Positions 1-8,588 of a stretch of DNA of 64,000 nucleotides are shown one piece after another. The DNA is from Candidatus Aminicenantes bacterium UBA1061. GTDB taxonomy: Bacteria > Acidobacteriota > Aminicenantia > Aminicenantales > Saccharicenantaceae. Location: assembly GCA_002316315.1 (NCBI GenBank), contig DCDG01000043.1, positions 14,114 to 78,113 on the forward strand, written 5' to 3'. Numbering within the stretch: the stretch's first letter is position 1; the number at the start of each line of letters is the position of its first letter. The position numbers were made by a program, and so were the translations under genes. The notes below the pieces were generated by a model that did no database searches, was not told the DNA's origin, and saw only the letters and a program-made list of their open reading frames with translations.

Positions 1-1332
1 AGCAATTTTCCCGGCCGCCTCAGCCCGGGGAGTAATCCGGCCGTCCAGATCGACCAGACCATAACCACCGGCTTCATAGCCTGAAGACATCGGGTAGTAG
101 GCATAGATATTTATTGCTCTGGCTCCACTTCCCACCAGACTCCACATCCAGTCCCGCAAATCATCAGCTGTCACTGGCAGGCTGACTTTCAGGCCGAAGA
201 CGCCATAACCGGCCTGCAATTCACCGACATAAAAACCTTCATTTTTCCAGGCCATAGAACGGACAAAGTCCAGACCAGCCGCTCTGAAATAAGGCGACCA
301 TGGTCGCAGAGCGCCGGCATGCTTGGGATAAATCGAAACACCGTAATAATCAACACTGTTATTCATCTTCCGGTCATCAGGCGTACCATCCCAGGATGGC
401 TGACTGAATAGCCCGGGAATGGCTGAATGGCTGGTAATGACTGTTTCCGGTAAAACTTTCCTGATGGTCTGAGTCTTCAGGGCCAGGTCTTCGGCCAGCT
501 TATCGGTAATAAATTCCTGCCAGTCAATATAATCAGTATAGGTCAAAATGGTGCCAAAGCGAGGTGGCTCAACTTCAGAAAAAGATTTAAATGTCCGATG
601 CCAGGCTTCATTAACGGCTTCTATTTTCTGGTATTTTTTCTCCAGCCACTGTCTGAATCTGGCCTGGCTTGATGGACAATAACAAAATTGAAGATAATTT
701 AAGTTGCCGAGATGATAAACTTCAGACCAGTTAATGATGTGGGGTTCACTCCACAGATCCCAGCCATAGAAAGCCGGCTTGCCCTTGATGGCTCTGGCCG
801 CTTCGGTCAAAAAGTTAAGGATCTTAGCCTGAACTCCGTGATGATCAAAACAAAAGCCAGGAGCTGCCTGTGAATGAATTTTCAAATCATTAGAGGCCAC
901 AAAGGCTGAGTCGGGATATTTCTGGCCAACCCAGTCAGGAGCAGAATCTATATAAACCTGGCATATAACTTTCAGACCGACCTCTCCGGCTAAATCCGTC
1001 AGGAGCTTAAGCGCTGAAAAATCATATTGTCCTTCCTGCTTCTCGTTATAAGCCCATTCTATCCAGCAGCGGACGGTATTAAAACCGAGCTTTCTTATTT
1101 GCTCCAGATCCCTTTTCCAGGCGGCAGCTGAAGCCGGGGTGACATTTTCTATCATTGGAGCCCGGACTTTTCCTCCGGTGTACCAGACTGAAACCGGAAG
1201 GAAATCAGCCGTCTGGTTTAGGACTGGAGACCCTGAGACCCCGGTCCCCGACCGGTCAGCGCTGGCTGACCAGGTGAGAATTATTAAGGCCAATAACAAC
1301 CAGCTTAAACATAAAATATTTTTCCCCCTCAT
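1..1332 (-). CDS. GH42-like secreted beta-galactosidase, C-terminus beyond window
   Basis: The reading frame is open from an ATG at 1332 to the window edge (444 codons, no stop), so the C-terminus is missing. An AAGGAG Shine-Dalgarno lies 8 bases before the ATG. Residues 1-25 form a signal peptide (basic start, Leu-rich core, SASA end), so the enzyme is exported. The rest reads as a TIM-barrel glycosidase: a RKLGFNTVRCWIEWA strand near the start, a WDLWSEPH segment with the probable acid/base Glu, and a GELQAGYG segment with the probable nucleophile Glu, as in GH42 beta-galactosidases. Role inferred: release of galactosyl or related sugars outside the cytoplasm. GH5 or another clan GH-A family is possible because the acid/base motif is not the classic NE pair. 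It points the same way as the GH18 gene but is separated from it by about 210 bases. Confidence 0.75.
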   Translation of the reverse strand, partial: MRGKNILCLSWLLLALIILTWSASADRSGTGVSGSPVLNQTADFLPVSVWYTGGKVRAPMIENVTPASAAAWKRDLEQIRKLGFNTVRCWIEWAYNEKQEGQYDFSALKLLTDLAGEVGLKVICQVYIDSAPDWVGQKYPDSAFVASNDLKIHSQAAPGFCFDHHGVQAKILNFLTEAARAIKGKPAFYGWDLWSEPHIINWSEVYHLGNLNYLQFCYCPSSQARFRQWLEKKYQKIEAVNEAWHRTFKSFSEVEPPRFGTILTYTDYIDWQEFITDKLAEDLALKTQTIRKVLPETVITSHSAIPGLFSQPSWDGTPDDRKMNNSVDYYGVSIYPKHAGALRPWSPYFRAAGLDFVRSMAWKNEGFYVGELQAGYGVFGLKVSLPVTADDLRDWMWSLVGSGARAINIYAYYPMSSGYEAGGYGLVDLDGRITPRAEAAGKIA

Positions 1333-1544
1333 AAATCTCACTCCTTATTTAATTACTGCCATAAATTAGCATCTTGTCTTGCCCTGTCGGCTGACCTCCC
1401 TGCCAGCCATTATTATTAAGAGTTTATTAATTTTTACCGGCTGACCAGCCTTTCTACATCACCCCCTCCTCCTCCCCATTAACCTTTCTCCCCGTCCCCG
1501 GTCTTAACCACGGAATGTGCCAGAACTTTTGGCCAGACGTCTTT

Positions 1545-2717
1545 TTATTTGTCTCCCTGATAGTTAATGGCCTGATAAACCACCGGGAGCAATTCCGGAC
1601 GTCCATTCACCACATCGCCGGTAATTTCCCAGATGATAAAGCCGGCCACTTTCTTTTCCAGTAAGTAGCGGCCTTTTTTTAAAACTGACCTCTGATCATC
1701 GAATGACAGCAGAGTTTTCTTTGAAGGGCTGATCAGATAGGGGACCTCGGCACATTCGTCCCATTTGTATTTCCAATCAGAGGCCATCAGCTTTTTAACT
1801 TCAGAATAGACATAATTTTGGCTGCTGGTAGCAGGTTTATACAGACCGGCAGCCTCAAACGATCTTCCATAAAAGGGAATCCCGAGCAGAACTTTTTTTA
1901 GTGGAATTCCCCTGATTAAGGCGTAGCTAAAAGTATCATCAACCGACCCGCAAGGATCATTAAGACATGTATAAAGAGGTGAATTATGACCGGCATGATC
2001 GGTCCAGGGACCATAATAGTCATAAGTCATGAAGCTAATATAATCAAAATATGGATGTAGTTCTTCAAAATTAATCCAGCGGCCCCAATAAGGCCCCGCC
2101 GGGGCAGCCATGGTCAGAAGTAGAGGCGGGTTTTGGGCTTTTAGAACAGCACTTAACTCCTTGACCAGGGTAGAAAAATTGGTTCTTTCTTCTTCGTTGG
2201 ACACAAATTCCCAGTCCAGATCCACTCCATCATAACCATGAAGAAGACAGAAGCCTAAAACCTGAGAAATGAACCGTGAACGTTTTTCAGCTGAGGCCGC
2301 CATCGGTGGAAAGCCAGCACAATTTCCCCAACCACCGATGCTCATGATGACTTTAACCCCTTTCTGGTGGGCAGCCGCCAGCAACTCAGGATAAATGAAA
2401 TCAGGACTAACTATCAAATTGCCCTGGCTATCGGGCCAGGTAAAGGCTTCAGCTAGATGAGTCAGATAACCAAATTCAATTTGACGGTAATCAACAACTG
2501 TTCTTTTATTGCTTGGATAATAGCCGATAATTACTTTGTCCATTCTGGCTGGTCGGTTCTGAGAAGGTCTTTTAGGATCAAAATTTCTTCCGGCTTTCTG
2601 GCCAGACAGTTCACTTCCTACCAGCATGATTAGAGCCAGCCCGATAATTAGATGCAAATATTTTTTAAAACTTATCTTAGAAACAACTTGCTTATTATTG
2701 GTTAAAATCAGTCTCAT
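1545..2717 (-). CDS. GH18 family glycoside hydrolase (chitinase-like)
   Basis: This 390-residue protein has an N-terminal hydrophobic segment (about residues 20-40) that acts as signal peptide or anchor. A GH18 domain starts at about residue 60. The family signature DGVDLDWE is intact at 163-170, with catalytic Glu170, and the SIGGW strand sits at 126-130. The C-terminal GFIIWEITGD matches the last barrel strand with its conserved Trp. The expected substrates are beta-1,4-GlcNAc polymers such as chitin or peptidoglycan-type chains. I chose the ATG at 2717; a GTG lies directly before it at 2720. An upstream minus-strand promoter candidate is TTGACG (2787-2792) and TATAAA (2766-2771), only 15 bp apart. 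A near-palindrome AGGTGTTAATACCT (2744-2757) lies in the leader and could be an operator. Confidence 0.88.
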   Translation of the reverse strand: MRLILTNNKQVVSKISFKKYLHLIIGLALIMLVGSELSGQKAGRNFDPKRPSQNRPARMDKVIIGYYPSNKRTVVDYRQIEFGYLTHLAEAFTWPDSQGNLIVSPDFIYPELLAAAHQKGVKVIMSIGGWGNCAGFPPMAASAEKRSRFISQVLGFCLLHGYDGVDLDWEFVSNEEERTNFSTLVKELSAVLKAQNPPLLLTMAAPAGPYWGRWINFEELHPYFDYISFMTYDYYGPWTDHAGHNSPLYTCLNDPCGSVDDTFSYALIRGIPLKKVLLGIPFYGRSFEAAGLYKPATSSQNYVYSEVKKLMASDWKYKWDECAEVPYLISPSKKTLLSFDDQRSVLKKGRYLLEKKVAGFIIWEITGDVVNGRPELLPVVYQAINYQGDK

Positions 2718-2882
2718 CACAGCGATTAGATTTCCCTTTCGAAAGGTGTTAATACCTCTTTATCTTTTATAATTAACTCATCAAGTCGTCAAGAAAATAT
2801 TTTCAGCACAGGAATATGACCAATTAATCTGGTCCTCTTTATTATTTATGGACTTTTTTGAGATTAACAGTCCTAGACTGCC

Positions 2883-2911
2883 TTGGCTATCCTAACTCAT
2901 TAGCTTATAAT
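2883..2911 (+). promoter_or_regulatory. Sigma-70 promoter for the APC permease
   Basis: TTGGCT (2883-2888), a 17-base spacer and a perfect TATAAT (2906-2911). It gives a leader of about 32 bases before the ATG at 2950. Confidence 0.7.
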
Positions 2912-2949
2912 GCTAGCCAACATAATGAAAATCAAAAGTCGGGGTCAAA

Positions 2950-4308
2950 ATGAAAACTAAATTCAGCGGATGGACAGCCGTCGCTCTGGTCATGGCCAAT
3001 ATGGTCGGGACTGGTGTTTTCACCAGCCTTGGCTTTCAAGTGGTCAGTCTGTCTTCTGGACTGGCCATCATCCTGCTCTGGGTTCTGGGCGGAGTCCTGG
3101 CTCTAACCGGAGCTCTGACCTATGCTGAAGCTGCTGTCAGATGGCCGCGATGTGGTGGTGAATATCACTTGCTTTCCACCATGTTCAGCGGGCCAATTGG
3201 CTTTCTGGCCGGCTGGGTGTCCATTCTGGTCACTTTTGCGGCTCCAGTCGCCGCCTCCGCCATGGCTTTTGCTGCTTATTTTCAAAGGGCAACCGGTGAA
3301 AAGTTTCTGGCCTCAATGAACGGCTGGCTGCCAAGTCTTAATACCACAAAATTCCTGGCTTTGGCTGTAGTTATTATCTTTACCGTCATACACGCTATGA
3401 ACAAAGTTTTCGGCGGGCGGATTCAGATAGTTTTCACCCTTATTGATATCTCAGTTATTGCTTTCCTGATATTTATCGGCTTAAGACACGCTCAGCCCGG
3501 ACTGGTCAGTTTCGCTCTGGATGACCGGGCAATCAAGGATATTCTGAGCCCGGCTTTTGCCATTTCGATGTATTTCGTAACCTACTCCTACTCTGGCTGG
3601 AATGCGGCTATTTATATTGCTGGCGAAGTAAAAAGACCCGAGAGAAACCTGCCATTCAGCTTGATTACCGGCACCAGCCTGGTCATAGTGATATATGTCC
3701 TGCTCAACTATGTTTTTTTGAGGAATATTCCTCTTTCGGTCATGGCTGGCAAAGTCGAAGTTGGTCACCTTTTCGGCTCAGCTATCTTTGGGCAGCAGGG
3801 TGGAGCTATAATGTCGGCAATAATCTCGCTACTTCTTCTGGCTTCTATTTCTTCAATGATTCTGACCGGCCCGAGGGTCTCGATGACGGTCGGAGAGGAC
3901 TACCACTATTTCCGCTGGCTGGCCAGGCTTAATTCTAAAGAGGTTCCTTATCTGGCCGTTTTGATGCAGGGTTTGATTTCCGTCGTCTATATATTAACCT
4001 CCAGTTTTGAAAAAATGATTATCTTCACCGGCTTTACTCTTAACCTTTTTACCTTCCTGACTGTTCTTGGAGTTATGAAGCGCAGGCAGACTCAACCGGA
4101 GGTAACTCTCCCCTACCGCACCTGGGGTTACCCGGTGACACCTGTTATTTTTCTGGCCTTCCAGGCCTGGATCTTAATCTACGGTCTGATTTACCGCCCA
4201 AAAGAATCCCTGGCCGGGATAGTACTGACTCTGACCGGTCTGATTTTTTATTACCTCAGCCCCCGATCCTCAGGCAAGGAAAGCGCGCTAGAAAAAACCG
4301 GTTCGTGA
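2950..4308 (+). CDS. APC superfamily amino acid/polyamine permease
   Basis: This 452-residue integral membrane protein has about 12 hydrophobic segments. The N-terminal GWTAVALVMANMVGTGVF is the typical unwound first helix of APC transporters, with the GTG backbone-binding motif. AGWVSILVTF, YSYSGWNAAIYIAGEVKRPERNLP and the later LTGPRV segment also match the family (the latter two are conserved substrate- and loop-6 regions). It should exchange or import an amino acid at the inner membrane; the substrate cannot be read from sequence. A GGGG sequence 6 bases before the ATG serves as a ribosome site. It stands alone with its own promoter, divergent from the GH18 gene and ahead of the SYLF-domain gene, which has its own promoter. 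Confidence 0.88.
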   Translation: MKTKFSGWTAVALVMANMVGTGVFTSLGFQVVSLSSGLAIILLWVLGGVLALTGALTYAEAAVRWPRCGGEYHLLSTMFSGPIGFLAGWVSILVTFAAPVAASAMAFAAYFQRATGEKFLASMNGWLPSLNTTKFLALAVVIIFTVIHAMNKVFGGRIQIVFTLIDISVIAFLIFIGLRHAQPGLVSFALDDRAIKDILSPAFAISMYFVTYSYSGWNAAIYIAGEVKRPERNLPFSLITGTSLVIVIYVLLNYVFLRNIPLSVMAGKVEVGHLFGSAIFGQQGGAIMSAIISLLLLASISSMILTGPRVSMTVGEDYHYFRWLARLNSKEVPYLAVLMQGLISVVYILTSSFEKMIIFTGFTLNLFTFLTVLGVMKRRQTQPEVTLPYRTWGYPVTPVIFLAFQAWILIYGLIYRPKESLAGIVLTLTGLIFYYLSPRSSGKESALEKTGS

Positions 4309-4364
4309 ATTGAACTGGCTTTAGTTTTCAGCCAGTACAGCCAAAAAAAGAGAAGTTTTTATGA

Positions 4365-4393
4365 TTGCCGATTTTTTTCAATAATAATAAAAT
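4365..4393 (+). promoter_or_regulatory. Sigma-70 promoter, probably giving a leaderless SYLF mRNA
   Basis: TTGCCG (4365-4370), a 17-base spacer and TAAAAT (4388-4393). The ATG at 4399 follows after only 5 bases, so transcription would start at or next to the start codon. No Shine-Dalgarno is present. Confidence 0.6.
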
Positions 4394-4398
4394 CATTG

Positions 4399-5127
4399 AT
4401 GAAAGACAAAAAAATGGACAAAAAAGCAAACCGAACAGCTTTATTTCTGGTCATTTTGCTTTCTTTTCTTGTTTTGATCTTAAATCCTTCTCTGGCTGAT
4501 GACCAGCCCGATTCCAAAGCTGGAGAAAACAAGATTGAAAGATCCATGGAGGTGATTAAAGAGTTGGCTGCCCTGAAAGATGAGGGCATTCCAGTCAGTC
4601 TGTTGAAAAAAGCTCAGGGCCTGGCCATCCTGCCGGGAGTGGTTAAAGCTGCCTGGGCACTGGGCGGACAGTACGGGAGTGGGATTGTCATCATTAAAAA
4701 GGAAGACGGCAGCTGGAGCAATCCACTTTTTATCAAGCTGGCTGGTGGAAGTTTTGGCTTGCAGCTCGGTATTCAAAAGGCCGATCTCGTCCTTGTTTTT
4801 AAAAACCGCCGCGGAGTGGAAGAAATAGCCGGGAATAAAATCACTCTAGGCGCTGATCTGAGTGTCTCGGCTGGCCCGATCGGACGCAGCGCCGAGGCCA
4901 GCACCGACCTCGAAATGGAAGCTGAAATTTATTCTTATTCAAAAAGCAAGGGGCTTTTTGCCGGACTGGCTCTGAAAGGTGGCACTCTCCAGGTGGATAA
5001 AAAGGCCAATAAGGCTTTTTACGGAAGTGAGCTGTCTGGCCAGAAAATTCTCAATGAAAACCTGGCGACACCTCCTGTCGTCAAGGATCTTCAGCAAACC
5101 CTGAGCCAACTGGCCGGGGGTAAATAA
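4399..5127 (+). CDS. SYLF-domain (Ysc84/DUF500) exported protein
   Basis: 242 residues. Residues 12-33 form a signal peptide ending in LADD. The remainder is a SYLF domain: AQGLAILPGVVKAAWALGGQYGSGIV is the hallmark, followed by a Gly-rich GGSFGLQLGIQKADLVLVF strand and SAGPIGRSAEASTD, where family members bind lipid. In bacteria these proteins are secreted or periplasmic and of unclear function; lipid binding is known mainly from eukaryotic homologues. The ATG at 4399 is preferred over a TTG at 4396 because a promoter -10 box ends 5 bases upstream. The ATG at 4414 would also preserve the signal peptide. No operon partner is evident: the Fe-S genes downstream have a separate promoter. Confidence 0.85.
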   Translation: MKDKKMDKKANRTALFLVILLSFLVLILNPSLADDQPDSKAGENKIERSMEVIKELAALKDEGIPVSLLKKAQGLAILPGVVKAAWALGGQYGSGIVIIKKEDGSWSNPLFIKLAGGSFGLQLGIQKADLVLVFKNRRGVEEIAGNKITLGADLSVSAGPIGRSAEASTDLEMEAEIYSYSKSKGLFAGLALKGGTLQVDKKANKAFYGSELSGQKILNENLATPPVVKDLQQTLSQLAGGK

Positions 5128-5215
5128 AAAGATTATCCCGGGTTTGCTTTTCTGCCGTTATATTCTGTTCTGTTATTTATAAAACGCCGGTGAAATAGCT
5201 GCTGGCCGCCAGAAA

Positions 5216-5244
5216 TTGACAGTCGTTCTGGCCGAATCTATACT
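5216..5244 (+). promoter_or_regulatory. Near-consensus sigma-70 promoter for nifU-nifS
   Basis: Perfect TTGACA (5216-5221), a 17-base spacer and TATACT (5239-5244). The leader to the ATG at 5283 is about 32 bases and includes AGGAGA. No clear IscR-type operator is visible. Confidence 0.8.
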
Positions 5245-5282
5245 GGATAATGAGTCTGGATGATAAATAGACAGGAGAAAAA

Positions 5283-6116
5283 ATGTGGGACTATACTGAT
5301 AAAGTCATGGAGCATTTTAAGAACCCACGTAACGTCGGCGAGATTGAGAATCCTGATGCCGTGGGCGAAGTTGGCAGTATTGTCTGCGGCGACGTTTTGA
5401 AACTCACCCTGAAAATTAATCCTGAAAATCATTTAATAGAAGATGCTAAGTTTAAGACCTTTGGCTGTGCTAGTGCTATTGCTTCCTCCAGCGTTTTGAC
5501 CGAAATGATCAAAGGTAAAACAGTGGAGGAAGCGGCCAGAATAACCAACAAAGAAATTGCTGATTATCTGGGTGGACTGCCCGAACAGAAAATGCATTGC
5601 TCGGTGATGGGCATGGAAGCTCTGCAGGCGGCTATTGAAAATTATTACACCAAAAAGGGCATGAAAGTTTTCCCCGGGGAGCAGGAAAAAATCATCTGTA
5701 AGTGTTTTAATGTCTCTGAGAAAACAATTTTAAAAGCCATCGAATTGAACAGCCTGAAGACCGTTGAACAGGTCACCGATTATACCAAGGCCGGTGGCAA
5801 CTGTGGCCAGTGTAAAGGGGAAATAGAAAAAACCCTCAAAGATTACTGGGCCAGGCAGCGTCAGACTCCTTATCAGGAATTAACCACCGTCGAAAAAATC
5901 AGGCTAATAGAAAGAATCCTCGACGAGGAGATAAATCCAAAACTGAGGGAAGACGGCGGCTGGCTGGAGCTTATTGATCTTGATGGAAAGACGGTTAAAG
6001 TCAGGTTTTTAGGAGCCTGTTCCAGCTGTTTGCTGGCCAATCAGACCTTTAAGGAAGTGGTGGAAAAGGCTTTGAGAGGCAAAGCGGCAGAAGACTTAGA
6101 AATAGTCCTGGTCTAA
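5283..6116 (+). CDS. nifU: NifU-type Fe-S cluster scaffold, three-domain form
   Basis: 277 residues with all three classical NifU domains. Residues 1-125 are an IscU-like scaffold with Cys35 (VCGD), Cys62 (FGCASAIASS) and Cys106 (MHC), the full ligand set. Residues 135-185 are a BFD-like [2Fe-2S] domain with Cys139, Cys141, Cys174 and Cys177. Residues 200-277 are the NifU C-terminal domain with CSSC at 246-249. It receives sulfur from the cysteine desulfurase encoded next and assembles Fe-S clusters in the cytoplasm. An AGGAGA site precedes the ATG. The 102-base gap to nifS and the shared direction suggest one operon. No nitrogenase genes are present, so a housekeeping role is more likely than nitrogen fixation. 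Confidence 0.95.
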   Translation: MWDYTDKVMEHFKNPRNVGEIENPDAVGEVGSIVCGDVLKLTLKINPENHLIEDAKFKTFGCASAIASSSVLTEMIKGKTVEEAARITNKEIADYLGGLPEQKMHCSVMGMEALQAAIENYYTKKGMKVFPGEQEKIICKCFNVSEKTILKAIELNSLKTVEQVTDYTKAGGNCGQCKGEIEKTLKDYWARQRQTPYQELTTVEKIRLIERILDEEINPKLREDGGWLELIDLDGKTVKVRFLGACSSCLLANQTFKEVVEKALRGKAAEDLEIVLV

Positions 6117-6218
6117 GGTTGGTCAGAGCGTATTTTATAAAGTCCAGGCCGGGGAAGATATGCTCAGTCTTAAATTTAAGATTAAAAGGCTCAAAGCAGG
6201 GGTCACTGAGGAAGGCCA

Positions 6219-7391
6219 ATGAATAAAATCATATATTTTGACAACAATGCCACCACCCGTGTTAGTCCCGAGGTCAAAGAGGCTATGGATTTATTTTTGA
6301 CCGAGCTTTATGGCAATCCATCCAGCATTCATCAGTTCGGGGGTCAGGTAAAAAAACATCTGGAGGCAGCCAGAAGTCAGGTAGCTGGTCTGCTGGGCTG
6401 CCAGCCGGAAGAAATCATCTTTACCAGCTGTGGAACCGAGAGCGATTCCACAGCTATCTATTCAGCCCTAAACGCTTATCCTGAAAAAAAACACATTGTC
6501 ACCACTTCTGTCGAGCATCCAGCTATCTATAATCTCTGTAGATATCTCGAGAAACAGGGCTACCGGGTAACTTATTTAAAGGTGGATGAAGAAGGTCGCC
6601 TTAACCTGGAAGAGCTGGAGAAAGCCATCGGCCCGGAGACCGCCATCGTCTCTATCATGTGGGCCAATAATGAAACCGGCGTGGTTATGCCGGTGGAAAA
6701 AGCAGCTGAAATAGCCCACAAGAAAGGTGTTCTTTTCCATACAGATGCCGTCCAGGCGGCTAGTAAAATTCCAATTAACCTGGCAGGTAGCCAGATTGAT
6801 ATGCTCTCCATCTCCGGCCACAAGCTTCATGCTCCCAAAGGGATAGGGGTACTCTATGTCAGACAGGGAACTAAATTTGTGCCTTTTTTGCGGGGTGGTC
6901 ATCAGGAAAATGGACAGAGAGCAGGAACGGAAAACGTTCCCGGAATAATTGGCCTGGGAAAAGCTAGTGAACTGGCCCTGAACAACCTGGAAAAGGAACA
7001 GAGTTATGTCGGCAGCCTGCGAGACAGGCTGGAAAAAGGATTGCTGAACAGGATTCCCAATATCAAAATAAACGGAGCCCGGGCTCCGCGCCTGCCGAAT
7101 ACGCTGAGTGTCAGCTTTGAATTTGTCGAAGGTGAATCTATCTTGCTTCTCCTAAGCGATTATGGGATCTGTGCTTCCACCGGCTCGGCCTGTTCCAGCG
7201 GCTCGCTTGAGCCTTCTCACGTTTTGCAGGCCATGAAGATACCTTTTACTTTTGCTCACGGCACAGTCAGATTCTCCCTGAGCATCTATAACACTGAAGA
7301 AGAAGTGGATTATGTCCTTGAAGTCTTACCTGGCATAATCAAAAAACTCCGTGACATCTCACCTTTTTCGCCAGCTAATTCAGCTCATTAA
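6219..7391 (+). CDS. nifS: Cysteine desulfurase, NifS/IscS family
   Basis: 390 residues, the normal family length. It is a PLP-dependent fold-type I enzyme: SGHKLHAPKG carries the PLP lysine Lys202, HTDAVQA the cofactor-ring Asp, and the mobile loop STGSACSSGS the persulfide cysteine Cys325. It converts cysteine to alanine and passes sulfane sulfur to the scaffold encoded by the preceding nifU gene. The long Cys loop with SSGS places it in group I (NifS/IscS). AGGAAGG lies 3-9 bases before the ATG. Pairing with a three-domain NifU rather than IscU supports the name nifS. No Rrf2/IscR regulator is encoded nearby. Confidence 0.95.
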   Translation: MNKIIYFDNNATTRVSPEVKEAMDLFLTELYGNPSSIHQFGGQVKKHLEAARSQVAGLLGCQPEEIIFTSCGTESDSTAIYSALNAYPEKKHIVTTSVEHPAIYNLCRYLEKQGYRVTYLKVDEEGRLNLEELEKAIGPETAIVSIMWANNETGVVMPVEKAAEIAHKKGVLFHTDAVQAASKIPINLAGSQIDMLSISGHKLHAPKGIGVLYVRQGTKFVPFLRGGHQENGQRAGTENVPGIIGLGKASELALNNLEKEQSYVGSLRDRLEKGLLNRIPNIKINGARAPRLPNTLSVSFEFVEGESILLLLSDYGICASTGSACSSGSLEPSHVLQAMKIPFTFAHGTVRFSLSIYNTEEEVDYVLEVLPGIIKKLRDISPFSPANSAH

Positions 7392-7578
7392 CAACCGGCC
7401 TTTTAAATACCTGGTGATATGGTTCCTATTGATACAAAAGTGGTAAATAAAAGGAACTGTCCCCATTTGTTCGCTCCGTCTCAAAAACGGAAGGGCGTCT
7501 CTTCTGCCAGGAAGACTTGATGGAAATCCCGGTGTCAACCATTGATTGTCATCTTATTATCTATTGCGTTTGTATTAG

Positions 7579-8427
7579 CTATAACTTCACCAGGCTGATA
7601 GAGCCGTTAGTCGTCTCCAGGGAAACTCTGACTTCTCCACCCTTACCCAGTCTACCTTCCAGTTTTCTTCTCGACACTTCACCTTCCACGGTTACCGGAT
7701 ATTCAACCTTAATACTGCCATTGGTCGCCCGGGCAATGAGATAAGCATCGGCCTCATGGCCGAGAGCCAATCTGATACTTCCGTTAGTCGTCTTTGCTTT
7801 GAAATCAGCTGAGAGTTCATTTAGCTCGGCTTTAATGCTGCCATTGGTGGTTTTTAAATCAATCTTCCCTTTGACTCCGATGATGGCCAAGGAACCATTG
7901 GTCGTAACGGCTTCCAGCCAGCCAAAATCTCCTCTGGCTTCGATACTTCCATTGGTTGTTTTGAGCTGAGCCCGGTCATATTTTCCAGAAACCAGAATTT
8001 TGCCATTGACTGTCCTGACCAGTTCCAGGGCAATACCCTCAGGCAGGGTGATTTCATAATCAACTTTTACCCGGAGATTTTTTTTCTCATAGACGGTCTC
8101 AACTTTGACTGATTTTTCTCCCTGGATGACTTCAATCCTGATTTTATCGAGGTCGCTCTTTTCTCGTTTGGCATACTTGGTGGCCTTAATAACCACTTCC
8201 CTGGAGGGCAGGGTGGTGATGGTTACCGAGCCATTAACGTTTTCGAGCGAAAAAGAGCCAGCTTCTTTAAGAGCAATCGTCTTAGAAAAAGTTTCCTCAA
8301 ACCTGTAATCTGAATCAATAAATTCATCACAGCTGATAAGCAGGGTTGAAATCATAAGCAGCATTAAGGCAATCAGTACAAAACTCTTTCCCCTCAACTT
8401 ATTAAAGCTTTTCTTGTCGGCTGGCAT
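7579..8427 (-). CDS. DUF4097-type repeat lipoprotein
   Basis: 282 residues. The N-terminus (residues 12-33) ends in LLISC, a lipobox, so this is a predicted lipoprotein with lipidated Cys33. From residue 55 on it has repeated short strands with the core (T/V)(T/V)NGS(I/L/V), at least seven times at roughly 18-25 residue spacing, as in DUF4097/DUF2807 proteins that fold as right-handed beta-helices or stacked sheets. AGGAGGAAGAAG precedes the ATG. Its function is unknown; in Gram-positives such domains occur in envelope-stress or adhesin-like proteins. It is divergent from the serine hydrolase gene, with about 160 bases between them. The repeats are nearly regular, suggesting tandem duplication. 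Confidence 0.85.
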   Translation of the reverse strand: MPADKKSFNKLRGKSFVLIALMLLMISTLLISCDEFIDSDYRFEETFSKTIALKEAGSFSLENVNGSVTITTLPSREVVIKATKYAKREKSDLDKIRIEVIQGEKSVKVETVYEKKNLRVKVDYEITLPEGIALELVRTVNGKILVSGKYDRAQLKTTNGSIEARGDFGWLEAVTTNGSLAIIGVKGKIDLKTTNGSIKAELNELSADFKAKTTNGSIRLALGHEADAYLIARATNGSIKVEYPVTVEGEVSRRKLEGRLGKGGEVRVSLETTNGSISLVKL

Positions 8428-8588
8428 TCTTCTTCCTCCTAAAAATAATCAAGCACTTACATGATCTTAAACGAAAATCATCAGAAAAAAGTTCATTGGT
8501 CGCTGTTTTATATTTGAATTCCCATCGTAAATAGATTAAGTTTAATTTGCCTGAAATTAAATTCGCAGCCTGCTGTCTGGAGGAAGTA

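Noticed and set aside
5283..7391. Part of a nitrogen fixation cluster
   Set aside because: No nifHDK, nifE/N or nifB in 64 kb; NifU/NifS of this type serve general Fe-S assembly in many anaerobes.
7600..8260. DNA repeats as a possible CRISPR array
   Set aside because: The repeats are coding (TNGSI), of irregular spacing and imperfect at DNA level; no spacers or cas genes.
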